Assembly: GCA_020744425.1 (NCBI GenBank)
Contig: JAGMUV010000021.1
Location: 496,001 to 560,000, forward strand
Source of the DNA: Dactylonectria macrodidyma
Taxonomy: Eukaryota > Ascomycota > Sordariomycetes > Hypocreales > Nectriaceae
DNA: 64,000 nucleotides
Direction of reading: 5' to 3'
Numbering within the stretch: the first letter of the stretch is position 1; the number at the start of each line of letters is the position of its first letter. This document shows, piece after piece, positions 31,484-43,239 of the stretch. Made by a program: the position numbers and the translations under genes. The notes below the pieces were generated by a model that was given only the letters and a program-made list of their open reading frames with translations, did not search any database and was not told the origin of the DNA.

Positions 31484-32941
31484 TCATGGCTGCGGCTTCA
31501 GAAAAATAGTCCAAAGCCCCTCCGCTTGGAATCGGGCTTCGAATTCTACCCCGCCTCTTATCAAGCCCGCGTCGAGTTGATTGACCACAAATTCCTCGTA
31601 CGTTGTCGACGGATATCTGCCATCGGTCAACTGTGCCAAGTCTCTGATACTCAAGCCACCGAGAGAAGTATCAGGGTCCTTGTAATGGTAGACGTCCTCA
31701 GTTCCTCTAAGAATGCACCTTGGCTTGCACCCTACGAGAATATCTTTGATATATTTGACCCCAACAAGCCCCTGAACCGTTTCTCCGAACTTGCGCGCCA
31801 CTGAGGGCAAGAAACCGCCCACCATAAAGTACCCGCCGCGGATAACATAGCCAAAAGGAATGTATTGAAGTAGGTGATCGTACACGTCGCCGCTTCCGAC
31901 ATCCTTGCCTTGTCGTATTCTGTCGATGACTGCTTGAATTTGTTCGTTGATATCAGGGATCACTAAGCCGTCGGGGTCTTCGTGTTGAATGCTCTCCAAC
32001 ATCCACTTCAACACTAGGTCGGATAGGACAGTGTTCGGCTGGACCGACCCAGAAAGTAGGTTTAGTGGTATTGTAACCGCTGCTCGAGATAGACTAGTGC
32101 CGGCTCGAAAGAACTTGAACTTCTGCCGACCTAGGTCGTAATGCGTCCCAGGAAACCACTTCTGGTGGATATTAAATTTGGGATCTGTCTTAGATCTGAC
32201 ACTTCGATTCACCAAGCAAGGTCGAAATGCGGATAGCCTGTCGTGAAGAGATACGGCATGGTACACTTTCTCCACGACACCGGATACACTCTGGTCGTGG
32301 AAGCCATCTCGCCATACAAGGCCTTCGCCGCCGATCAGTTCCGGAATACCTAAGGTGCCCACTGTGTCGAAAAGGCCCATGAACTTGACGGGTGTTCTGA
32401 CGTCATGGCTGTTCCTTATACGAAGTTTTCTCATGTCGTCAGATTGAGGATGGGCCCATTCCTCTCGGCAGCGATATATCTTATACACTCGTTTGCATCT
32501 CATAGTCGTAATGGTATGGTTAATGTTTCCATGTCTATCAAGCGTAGGTTTTATGATACCGCAGTTGTTGATCATGCCTGCGACGGACCGGACGATGTAA
32601 GCTCCTCTACTCAGACCAAACATCCAAATTTCGAATTGTGGCGTATAGTTCTCGACAATGTATTGATACGCAGCTTCGCACTCCTCATTAATTTGAACAG
32701 CGGCCGCGCACTCGAAGAGATTGTGCAGAAATGTGCTGCCCAAGCCCACTCCGTCAGCATAGCGGGCTTTGACAGTATCAGTATTCCGTATAGAGAGCTC
32801 CGAGTCCACGCGGATGCCAACCATTTCGGCGAGTAGATGGATGTTAGTTTCTGTGCCGGCCTCTTTACCGCACCATGTTCCATCGCATAGGAGAATCAGC
32901 TTGTTTCTGGGCTCCCTGGCTTCGGGCACTCTGGCGTCCAT
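31484..32941 (-). CDS. DUF2235 (Tle1-like) alpha/beta-hydrolase domain protein
   Basis: 485 aa from the ATG at 32941; the frame is open 30 codons further up, but that stretch is unlike the family. It starts NKLILLCDGTW, the hallmark N-terminal strand of DUF2235, has the nucleophile elbow GLSRG (S111), then FMGLFDTVGTLGIP and VYHAVSLHD, with the catalytic Asp and His candidates. The family includes the Tle1 phospholipase domain of bacterial type VI effectors, and in fungi it is common as stand-alone or NLR-associated proteins. It probably hydrolyses ester or lipid substrates; substrate unknown. No signal peptide is evident. No intron or stop is visible. Confidence 0.88.
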   Translation of the reverse strand: MDARVPEAREPRNKLILLCDGTWCGKEAGTETNIHLLAEMVGIRVDSELSIRNTDTVKARYADGVGLGSTFLHNLFECAAAVQINEECEAAYQYIVENYTPQFEIWMFGLSRGAYIVRSVAGMINNCGIIKPTLDRHGNINHTITTMRCKRVYKIYRCREEWAHPQSDDMRKLRIRNSHDVRTPVKFMGLFDTVGTLGIPELIGGEGLVWRDGFHDQSVSGVVEKVYHAVSLHDRLSAFRPCLVNRSVRSKTDPKFNIHQKWFPGTHYDLGRQKFKFFRAGTSLSRAAVTIPLNLLSGSVQPNTVLSDLVLKWMLESIQHEDPDGLVIPDINEQIQAVIDRIRQGKDVGSGDVYDHLLQYIPFGYVIRGGYFMVGGFLPSVARKFGETVQGLVGVKYIKDILVGCKPRCILRGTEDVYHYKDPDTSLGGLSIRDLAQLTDGRYPSTTYEEFVVNQLDAGLIRGGVEFEARFQAEGLWTIFLKPQP

Positions 32942-33246
32942 AATTAAAGGGTGGAACACTGGAGGGGAAGGTGTAGTGTTAATAGAGAATCGACGATGCA
33001 GCGGGTGAGAACAATATGTGGAATAATGCAAAGGACAGTGGCATCAACTGGAGCAGAAGTACAAAGGTGGGGTGCGATACTTTTGTCTTCTGAAATGAAC
33101 AATCAAGGGGTACGTAGAAGTATTTGGTGGATAAATGCAAGCCCATGTGATGACAACCGGGAAAGCAGGACTTTAAAGGTTCACGACTTTTCCGCCCTTC
33201 CCGTAGCCGCGGACCTGTGGTGACTTCTGATTGGGGATTTTTGCTT

Positions 33247-34190
33247 CTAACGTAAGCCCGCCTCGACGGACTTTGCAGCGACCTGGTGCACGACAAACTT
33301 GCGCACCTGCTCGTAAATCAGCACACCCAAGTCCAGGCTGACGACCTCATCCATGAAGCCGTGGCGGACAACGAGACGGTAGCAGCCGGGGATGCTGGCG
33401 GAGCGGGAGATATGGTAGCGCTCTTCGTCGGAGACGGATGGAGTCTCAGCGGGGTAGAGGTGGAAGAACACGGAGACATCGGCAAAGGCACCAAGTTTGG
33501 AGGCGAAGTAAGTGAAGACCCTCGGGGTAAGGACACCAGTCTTGTTAAAGAAAATGCCGAAGCCACTGACGGAAGAGAGTAGGCCACCGCCCCACCGAAG
33601 TGTCAGCGCCAACTTACTCTCCCCATTCTTCATAACGAGAGTGTAGGGCTTGAAACAGTCGTCTGCCTCAGTATGCCACTGGTTCTCCTTGCTAAGCCTC
33701 TACAGCAAGAACATGCCAGCAACGAGCACGGAAATGAACAGTGTGAACCATACGCCATCAGGCACCTTGTTGAGGGCCGACGAAAGATACAAACCGTCGA
33801 CAAGAACAAAGACTTCGGCCGGCAAGAACACGACCCATAATGGAAGACTCCAGACGAGGATTGCAACCAACGTGACCACGAGGGTGCCGAAGAGGTAACA
33901 AATATAACGCATACGCCATAAGCATGGCCCAAGCTTGTGGCGCTGTTTTCGGGTGACGAGAATGACGCCGGGCATGAGCAGCCAGCCGCACGAACACTTC
34001 CTCAGCCGAGCCAAGCCGACGTGCGAATACCAGCGATCCTCCAGCCGAAAGCCCTCTGCACATCGCAAAGAGGTTCATCATTGTTAAGACAGAGGAAGCA
34101 GCCAAGACGGTACGGGATGGGAGTTCGATCCACTTGTCAGATTTGTGAGCAATTGCTAGACATAGCATAGAAGCACGATAGAGTAAATCC
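33247..34190 (-). pseudogene. KUP/HAK potassium transporter fragment, decayed
   Basis: Pieces of a high-affinity K+ transporter appear in three frames. They are SATSLGHAYGVCVIFVT (about 33890-33950), then PLWVVFLPAEVFVLVDGLYL and SSALNKVPDGVWFTLFISVL (33700-33880). The same frame then crosses an in-frame TAG at 33699-33701, where relatives have Trp, into RLSKENQWHTEADDCFKPYT and the C-terminal region WGGGLLSSVSGFGIFFNKTG, VFFHLYP and YRLVVRHGF. The N-terminal transmembrane half is missing. Frameshifts lie near 33900 and 33945. The fragment is a dead copy; the stop fits CpA-to-TpA on the plus strand. Confidence 0.82.
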
Positions 34191-34554
34191 AAAACATTTC
34201 AAGGCAAACCATCTGCATTACTTTCTAAATTGTCGACCTTGCCATAGGTTTCCTAACCACTGGCAGCACACAGGGCTACTGGTGGAACACAGAGTTAGCA
34301 GCGCCGAAGATGATCTTCCGCCTCTTGTCAATTTCGCCTCAGAGCTCAAGTGAGACAGAGTCTTTATCTATAGGCTATTCTGTCTTTAGTAGCCTGCGTG
34401 CGGTTGGGTAAATCGTGGGCTAGTCATTCTTGGAGGGTCACCGGGCTTTGGCACGCCAATCCGCAAGTGGCGACAATAATCCGCTCAGGGTAGGACACCT
34501 GCGCGAGATATGAATCTGACCCTGGTGACCAACGAAGGAAGGCAACAAGGATAC

Positions 34555-36436
34555 TTCAATATATGTGGCGTTACGGACTCAGATGGCAGAAGTGCGGCTC
34601 AATGCGGCCCAACAGGCGGATGTGACGTGGCTTGTATCCCTTTGACTGTTGTATGACTACACTTGAACCATAGTCCCCGCCGGCGCCTGGGAGATCAACG
34701 ATACGCTTCGTGACTTTAAAATACTATATAGCTATAAGAAGTCTTATGTACTATGATGTAGATCTCGATAGGTCGTGACTTCTAGCTCCATATAAAATAG
34801 GGGAGATCCCATGTACTGCAGCTTTCTCACATTTCAGTTGGTTCGAATCCCTGCTACTAGCGCAAGGTCAAAGGGATATGGTAGAGGGGCGTGTGGAGAG
34901 TGTGGATAGAGTTTCCCACATCCCGCAAATTCTCCTCCAAGCTGACGACCGTGCACGCGAATCCGGCGCAGCTAACGCTTGGAGTTTGGGGCTACGCGAG
35001 TCAACTTGTCGCGCAGGGATCGGCGCTAGAAATGATAGAAGGCTCGGTGCCTGGTCCAGCCAACACCATCAACCTCGGTCAAACAACAATCACCGCGTGC
35101 CTGGTAGCTTGGGTGCGGCTCCGCGCCGCTGATTCATGTCATGTTGTAAGGCGGGGATTCGCGGAGTCCTCGGCGAGGGCCCGCGGAACGCCTTATCAAC
35201 CGTTGCGCGGCACAATTCAGTGACGCAGTCTACTGGAATTGCTTGATCTTTTGCCCTAACGGTCGATTGGTCTTTGTGCAGCTAGGGCATGCCGCCCCTA
35301 GCCTTACACCTTCTTATCCGTGCTTATAGCATCCTCTTCAGACAATAACAGTATAAAGTTTTTTATATATTAATACACTAATATAAATAATATAAGAAAG
35401 AGCGTAAGAGCTATAGTAACTAGGCCTAGTTAGTGGCCTTCTTATATAGCTTAATATTCATAATATTAGCATCAATCAATAGGTCAGTATAGATCTAATG
35501 CATTAATACTAGTAACTATATACAGAACGTTAACCTTAAGGCTACATCCTCTCACCTCCAGGCCGACCTAATATTAAGAGTGGAGGCATGGCCTCAGGGG
35601 CAGGCCTGTTATGGTTCTCTTGGGGTTTGACTGGGGGGATGCCGTTACTAACAGCGATACCGTCAGATATGCCTGTTGTTAGTATTTACACTGTTACAGT
35701 TCCCTCACCTTAGTAAATGGTACTTAGTGATCTGGTTCTGTAAGTTATGTGTAAAGTCTTGATTGTCTGATCTAACTTCTAAGGTGGAAGATTCGACTAT
35801 GGGCATGTCATTTCTGCTAGTGGGAACCTGGTCCCGACCTATCCATAACAACGCCCTGCTCATCCGCAACGCCCTCGAACTCCACCTAGAAGAGCCGTGG
35901 GGCATCGTCACCATACCCTCGGCTACTGTCCTCGCCGATGGACAGGATGCAGTTGCGAGACGTTAGGTTCGGCAGGTTGAATCACATGTAAACATCCCAA
36001 TGCGTCTCCTGTGGCCACTTGGCAACTTGGTATTACTTACCACATGGCAATTTCTGGTAGGCGGTACAGCTAAGAAGTCGGCTAATACGGAGAGAGGTGG
36101 GCGTTACGGGAGGCATCCGCAAGCATTCGGGAAAGCAGATAGCCGTATAAGCGGCCGGTATGCCATAATCTTAGTCAGATGTTTTGGCATATTTTAAGAT
36201 TTGGGTTAGCATTGCTGCTGACACCTACATCACTCACGGCAAAAATAATTGGATGTTGGCCTTGCAGGTCTGTCGTGTTGGGTATTCTCACTCCCGCACA
36301 ATCCGGAAAGTCCTGAGGAGCCAGGTCGTACTTCACCGTTCTGGGTGATGCGGTAGCACTTAATTTTGCCGTCAAGGTCTTGTACCCTTGCCTCTTTGCT
36401 CTTGGCCGAATGCTCTGAAAACGCAAGTCTGGTCAC
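34555..36436 (-). repeat. Inverted partial copy of the segmental repeat
   Basis: Several stretches are reverse complements of the 44850-46850 block: about 34555-34640, 34860-35150, 35500-35615, 35860-36060 and 36175-36436 (shared words such as gccaagtggccacaggagac on the complement). The segments are separated by unmatched sequence, including a 240-bp candidate MITE at 35616-35853. One piece encodes the recurring peptide RNALELHLEEPWGIVTIPSA, which is not recognised. Confidence 0.65.
35616..35853. mobile_element. Candidate small MITE inside the inverted repeat copy
   Basis: Relative to 45310, about 240 bp are inserted between caggg and ccctgctc-type sequence. The insert begins and ends with complementary tgttatgg/ccataaca. 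Terminal repeats of only 8 bp and no firm target duplication make this tentative. Confidence 0.4.
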
Positions 36437-36946
36437 GGGCTAGCGCGAATCATGTCCCGCGCCGGTTCACTAGTTCTGCAGCTCTGTGCAATCAGTAGGA
36501 TAGATACGTGCTACTCGCCGTCGTCTCATCACACGGATGACTGGCTTCCGACGGGCTCATTTCGCAGCCCGAGCAGGAACACGGGACCACCCAACGCCCA
36601 ATGGCGGGCAGCATGCGGGCTCAGGGACTGGAGTTGCCGCCAGAGAAGAGAGAAGTAGACTGTCGGTACAATCTACAAGCTGTTGATCGATCAAGGATAT
36701 CGTCGGGGAGGGCGTTGTGAGTCATCAGTCTGGAACACAGGCTATTTTCAGCTCTAGGCTCCGTCCTGCTACAGCCACCTCATCTACCAGTACATGTTCT
36801 TTTCCTCCTTTTTGCTCTTTTTAGCCCGGACACTCTGCAAACGATAATAAATACCCTGCCTCGCCTTTTCCTCTTCGTTCTCGTCGCATTGCAGCCGTCG
36901 ATGAGTGGCTGGGACGGCATATATACACCGCCCATTGTAAACCACA
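36437..36946. other. Upstream region of the kelch gene
   Basis: No coding features. A pyrimidine-rich stretch (36800-36830, tcttttcctcctttttgctc) lies 120-150 bp ahead of the kelch start, a frequent feature of fungal promoters. Confidence 0.4.
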
Positions 36947-38802
36947 ATGTGGACCTCCTTGTCTCAGACGAATCAACATCGCGAGCTTCGGGTGATCCTG
37001 GTTTTACTGGCCTGCTATATCGGCAATACAGTCCAGCAGCGAGACCCGATAAGCAACTTTTGTCGGCGATGGGGTCATCAATCTGCCGTAGTTGACAATA
37101 AGCTCTACATCGACGGCGGGTTGGTCACCTGGACCCCATCGTCACAACCACCAGAGAACTATACAAGTACGTAAACCTCAATTCTATTATCTTTACCTTA
37201 TGGAATTAGATTATTGGCAGGCATGATCGATGATTGCAATTTTGAGACGGCGGATGGAGCTTACACACTCTTAAGAGCTGCTCAGGCTGACATGCCCAGC
37301 AAGATCCCTACTTCGTCTACCATGACTTAAGCCAGAACGCGAGCTCAGGCATGCCCCCTCCGTATGCCAATTTGAGCAAAAATTCGAGTATCCCCAACGT
37401 CAGTGGTGCTATGTTGTGGCCCGATGATATCAACAAACGCATCTATCTCTTTGGCGGCGAATTCTACGATGAGCCTCCATGGCCATTCGCCCTGTATTCA
37501 TACGATATTATCAACGACTACTGGGTTAACCATGGAGCGCCTGGTTCTCCCGATATTGGCAGTCTGAGCTATGGCGCTGGTCTCTCAATTTCGAGTCGAG
37601 GAGAAGGATACTACTATGGTGGATGGATGAATAATGCTACTGATGCGAGTTGGGGGGGTGGACCCGGGATACTGACCTCGTATTTGCTTAAGTATGACAT
37701 GGACTCGAACTTGTGGACTAATACTACTACTCTAGACAAAGTAGGCCGGGCAGAAGGTGTGATGGTGTATATCCCTGCCGGTGATGGAGGCATGATTATC
37801 TATTTTGGCGGCATTCGGGAGGCTGGCAATGGTACGTGGGAGGGACAGCCGATGGAGGAGATTATAATCTACGACATCTTGAGCGGAAAGCCCTATGTCC
37901 AAAATGCGACTGGTAATGTTCCAGAGCCGCGAAGACGGTTCTGCGCAGGAGTGACTTGGCCAGATGACCAGTCATCCTATAACATGTGAGTCTCTCGACC
38001 AGACCTTGCCGGAACAGGAACACTAATATCTCGCAGCTACCTCTATGGCGGCGCTGGCAAGGCGGAGGGAAACGTGGGATTCGACGACATCTACGTCCTA
38101 ACAATTCCTACCTTTACATGGATTCGGATATACCCTACGGATTCCAACAAGATGGGCGACTTCCCACATCATAGTTTGAGTTGCAATGTCGTCAACAAGG
38201 CCCAGATGCTCATCCACGGTGGTTTTTTCCCATTGAACAACGACTGCGACTCCCCAGAGCAGTGGGGTCTGCACAACCTCGACATGGGCAAGAAGAACAG
38301 CTATAACTCACCTTGGGCCTTATATGATCCTTCCAAGACGCACTACGTTGTTCCGATAGACATTATCTCGGTCGTTGGCGGCTCGGCGGAGGGTGGGGCG
38401 AATAAGACGGCCCCGACGGACGGCTTCGACCACCAGGATCTCCGAGCCCTAATGACGCGTAAGGCATCGGCCGCTTCGAGGAACCCGACACGGGCCATTC
38501 CTGGGGAGGATCTTTGTCCCAAGCAAGGATTGTCAATTGGAGCCATCGCCGGCATCGCCGTGGGCGGGCTCGTTATTCTCAATGCTGTACTCGTTAGCGC
38601 ATTCTATCTCATCCGACGACGTCGACGACGGAAGATGGCCGATCGATCCGATCGGCCCATAACCCAGTCTTACCCCCATCATCACCCACCGCAATCGTCC
38701 AATAGATCGCATCAGTACTCTCAAAGTCCACCACCTTTTCAGTCCCGACCTCAGACAGTTCCGCGTCATGCAGGCCCGCCAGTCGAACTCCCTTCGGGCT
38801 GA
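36947..38802 (+). CDS. Kelch-repeat single-pass membrane protein (three exons)
   Basis: join(36947..37166,37304..37985,38037..38802), 555 aa. A hydrophobic signal (VILVLLACYIGNTV) precedes RRWGHQSAVVDNKLYIDGGL, then kelch blades with the Gly-Gly doublets (IYLFGGEF, GLSISSRGEGYYYGGW, IIYFGGIREAG, YLYGGAGKA). A transmembrane helix (about residues 465-490, IGAIAGIAVGGLVILNAV) is followed by an Arg-rich stop-transfer and a Pro/Ser/His-rich cytosolic tail. Intron 1 (137 bp, gtacgt to aag) restores ENYTNPYFVYHD; intron 2 (51 bp, gtgagt to cag) restores SSYNIYLYGG. It is probably a surface protein with an extracellular beta-propeller; ligand unknown. A decayed relative lies at 55930-56810. Confidence 0.83.
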
Positions 38803-40239
38803 ACTGACGAGATCCTATAACACATGCCACTGTACTTGGAGACCGGATCGCATATTGAGCCCCACCATGATATGACGGTCAGGGCAATATGTAGATTTAG
38901 GTCAGCATGCAGCAGGTACTAAGCCAGGATAGTCACCAGGCGGTGGAAGCCGTACATACGATGCAAAATAGCGACAAGTGACAAGGAATTTGCACAACAT
39001 TGAAGTAGAGGAAGTTGTGAATAAGCGCGAATAGACGTGGTTAAACGCGACCTCACTCTGGGGACATGTTGAGTCGTGGGGCGTCACCCCTCAAGACGTT
39101 TTCTTTGCCATCAGTGCTGGAGATGCCATCGTCATTCCGACCGGAATAATCGTCTGGCTTCCATGGATGGTATCTGACCCAAATGGACGTAGCTTATCAA
39201 TCGTCTACCATAAGAGTCGGAAGAAATTTTATTTTAACCTAGGAATGAATACGAACCGTTATCGCGGATGTTGAAGTAGAGCTACAGGGTTGCACATCCA
39301 TTCGGGATGGACCGCAGCGACCTGCACACACCAGAGACCCAAAACCAGGGGCGACTGCTCGGTAGCCAAACGCCAACCGATGATCACTTCACACGAGATG
39401 GTACCGCGATGCCCATGGAGAATCTAGAGCTTCATTGGCCAAACCCCAATCAGCCGAGATCCCATGCTTGCAGCTGTCTGGGATTGTGGCAAACTACTCC
39501 CGTGTTGTCAGTGTGATGCTACAACTGTAATTATTTCCTCAGCATTATTCCAACCTTGATAAAAAAGGCTCCTCGCACTTCAAAATGAACGCTCCCCGAA
39601 TTGAGAAGGCTCGTCTGACACGTTCCGCTATCCTCCAGTCTACACAACCGCAAAATTGGCCTCGGTGGTAAAGCCTGAGAGCACAAAACACGACTAATGA
39701 TCAAACGATACATGCAACGTTGGGAATACGACGTCCAGGGGATAATTATTGCACCGATACGGCTTCTACGATGCCTACATCTAAAAACCCGAAAACCCGT
39801 TAATAGTTAGGAAGGCTGCTGTGGCCAGACTGCAAGCTCGTCTGAATGCAGGGTTATGGTCACCAAGGGGGGTGGGGGAGGGGTGTATGTCCTAGCAGTA
39901 ATCGATATTGGTATCCAGTCTATCAACCAGAACTGCCGAAGAAAGTATTCAGAATTTACCGATGCCTCAGAGCTTTTGAACAGGAATTCCCAAGTGCTGG
40001 AGTTTTACCACATCCTATGGCACCTATGTCAATGAGGGTATGAGAGCTTGACACTGTGTGGCTCGGCAGGCTGAAAGACATCTTATGAGAGCACAAGACT
40101 CTGGGAAGGATCTACACTCGGAACACATCATTTGACCTGGTTTAGAAGGACCAAAAGATTAATTTGAAAATTTGTCATTGTGGCTTGCAATACGAAATAA
40201 TGTAACTATTCGTATCCCTAGACCGCTCGGCAAATTCCG
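38803..40239. other. Intergenic region
   Basis: About 1.4 kb with only short ORFs lacking family features. It follows the kelch gene 3' end and precedes the PNP_UDP relic. Nothing supportable. Confidence 0.45.
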
Positions 40240-40980
40240 CCGACTTATCTATGCATGCATTGGTTAGACATCAGCCGCTACAACGTTGTGCTCACGCCTA
40301 TGCCGGGTAAGGGAAAAGCCAACGCGGCAGCAGTCGCCGCTAATTGTCAGGCGAGTTTCCCAAACGTCAAGCATGCCCTCATAGTAGGCATCAGCGGCGT
40401 TATTCCCTTCGGCCCCAACGGCAATGAGATCATTCTCAACGACGTCATCATTAGCAATGGCATCATCCAGTATAATCTTAGATGACAGTCGTTTAGCGGC
40501 TTTCCTGTGCAAAGACTTGTTGGTAGATTCTTTAGGGAGGCCAAATGCTGAGATTCGAACGGTGCTAGTGCAATTAAAAGGGTTTTGGAGTTGTAAGCTG
40601 CTACGCAGCTGCAGACCCATTCTTCAGCTAAGACTAACCGATACAGCTACGGGTTAGAATAGAATAGGATAATACAGGAAGCTGAGAGTAGATAGTAGAG
40701 GCGGACACGGTGCGTAAACACGGGCTCAGGACGCGTATACCAATAAATCGGCCGCGCAGGCTCCTGCCCAACTTCAGCAGCTATTTCTCGACACGTCCCT
40801 ACTTAATACGTTTCCAAATCTCCTTTGACGGCGCGTTCGCGAGCGGGTCTCACCTTGAAGTACCGCTGCAAATGGCGTATTTGCGACCTACCAACTTGAA
40901 ATTTGCTCCTGGAGCGGATGGCAATCTCTGGGAAGAATATGGCGATTTTAATATGAGGGAGGATTGTGCTTGTGTCAAAT
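40240..40980 (+). pseudogene. PNP_UDP domain pseudogene
   Basis: The frame at 40255 reads YNVVLTPMPGKGKANAAAVA, HALIVGISGVIPFG and ILNDVIISNGIIQYNLR, the N-terminal half of a nucleoside-phosphorylase-fold domain. It then hits TGA at 40483. Neighbouring frames continue as SFSGFPVQRLV, then DSLGRPNAEIRTVLVQLKGF, and finally ASGSHLEVPLQ with AYLRPTNLKFAPGADGN near 40850-40930. No C-terminal half or NB-ARC follows. It is a third PNP_UDP copy in the window and a relic. Confidence 0.75.
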
Positions 40981-43239
40981 AGCCCACGGACTGATGTTAT
41001 TAAGACCTTGCTCCTTTGACCTATCTCCTGACAACTAACCTTATTATGACCATAAAGTCTCCGACATATAATCGGTTATTCGCCTAATTATTGGCCACAT
41101 CTTCACGTAAGTTTTTTCTTTTGGTTGGTGACCCTCATCTTTCATTCTGCTAGAGCTGGGTTCCTTTCCCGTGGGCTTGCAGTGAGCAATAACAACATAT
41201 TAATATGATCAAGAGATAGTGTCAAAGACCCCAGCCATCACTTCACTAGCAATCCATGGTCTGCCCTAACCTGCTCACTGCACCTCCTCCGGGCAAGTTG
41301 CAGTTGATGGGAACTTCTCCTTGACCTTCGCGTGGAAGATAAGGTAGTATATTGAACAGGTAACATAACTGGGATCAACTGGCTCTATGAAGTGTCCGAA
41401 TTGCCCGTCAGAGTGCCCTCAAAGAACACAAACGCACACTGGCCGGGGGCACATTTTCATGGTTCCATGCACGAAGCGACCTCGGCGAGGTCAAAATGCC
41501 CACTAGTCGGAACGTTGGTCGATTTGTACTGTTTCTACATAGAAGAAAGCCGCGCTTCTGAGCATTGCAATGTGTTGGCTCCGTCGAGGTCATCTGAATG
41601 GCGCCGGTCCTCTACGATGTGTGGACAACGAGAGCAGCCATCTCTCCCTGAGGCCAGCTTAAACTCTGTCACTCCCTTGATACCATTCGTTGTACTAAGA
41701 GAAGTACATGAGTGGCTGGGCAAAGACAAACGTGGCCTCCATTTCGCAATGTTGACATCATTGTACTCATCTTAATAGGTTGAGAGGAAAAAGTCAGTTC
41801 ATTTTTAGCCCACGGACAGCCACGGGCTGCAATGCGGTAGTAAGATGATATTCCTTTGGTATGGAATTCACCGTGAGAATCAATAGCGCAAACGCCACGC
41901 AAGTGGCTAGGCTATGGATGGTAATCTACCTAACCCAAACGACTTGACCGGCTTGTAGCGCAGTTACAAACCTGAAAGACTATCTGTCCACGAACACTTT
42001 TGAATCTCCCTCATCCGAGAATACAATGTTATGTCCTCCCACTTGCTATCCCGTAGATTATTGATATCCGTGATAAAAGTTTGTTCACAGAGTATGGCTA
42101 TTGCCAAGATGGACATACTTTGGCCCTGGGGCCATAGGGAAGCAAAGACTTGGGGTCGTGAGGGCGCTGACATATACAACTCCCAGGCATGAGAGGCTTA
42201 AATTTCGTTTAGGCGGAGGAGTGGCTATCCCCAACTCTCCCTAATCGCCGTCTTAATTACGGCCGCGGTAAATGAGAACCATTCGTTTGCATCCGAAAGG
42301 AGCGCTGCTGCCTTCATGTACCTTTTTCGTCTTCAGCGCCGAAGCTGAAATGTACGAATCTGGAAATACGACATGGAGATTAGCAAGCCCTATCTCTACG
42401 TCGTGGTCAGGAGAGGCACCTACCTGCAGGACCGGTTGGCGGGAGCTCCATGGCGCTCAGAGAGGAGTTCAGCATCAAACTGCTATCTAATGAAATACAA
42501 TCGCAGGATAGTACAATAGGGATTTAGAATGTCCTGCAAAAAGGTGAATTGCGTCGCTTGGAGAAGCTGGTGATGGGCTGAACGCGGCTCCTTCGTGGCT
42601 CATGGCTCTCAGCCACAGCGTGATGCCATTAGCCACAGTGATACGATTCAGTCAGTTAGTGTCAAACCCATGTTCAAGTAGCGCCTTAAGTTACGCCTGA
42701 AATGTAAGGCCACCAGCCACATCGGCGATTCCTCCGGGGAGAGGGATCTTCGATCGCTGCGCGTCTTGCGCGCGACGCCAAAGTGCAAAACGAGCGCTGG
42801 GAACTTATTCTCTGTAGTTTTGAAGGCACGAAAGTGATTATTTCTACTATACATGTTGTAGTCTATCAGTTCTGTGTTGCTTTTGTAAATCCATTCTCGC
42901 CGGCCGGTGACGCTCGGAAGAGTGTCCGCGTCGACGGTCACTCGCTCCCCCACAGATGGCTTGAGCCCATCCACGCACAAGCCCCGACACCTTTTGACTC
43001 GAAAAACTCAGGCACACCAAGCTCAGGCACCCGTCCGGTCCATAAGCGTCCTTTGCCATCCTTGCGCCTTGTCGGCAGCGAATCATGGGACAAAACACAG
43101 ACTCCGAAATCCATGACGGGACTAATCATCTGCTGTGGACGCGCTTGTCAGGGCCATGCGACCCGTGGGAATGGGAGGCGAGGAAGCCAAGGAATGGAAG
43201 ATGTCAAGGAGAAGGATACTAAACGGACCCTGGATCCCT
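40981..43239. other. Gene-poor region
   Basis: About 2.3 kb. ORFs of 60-150 codons overlap on both strands and most lack an ATG; none shows a domain. No repeat was recognised by eye. Confidence 0.4.

Noticed and set aside
34835..34865. tRNA-like B-box (ggttcgaatcc)
   Set aside because: The flanking bases do not form a T-stem and no A-box or acceptor stem is present.
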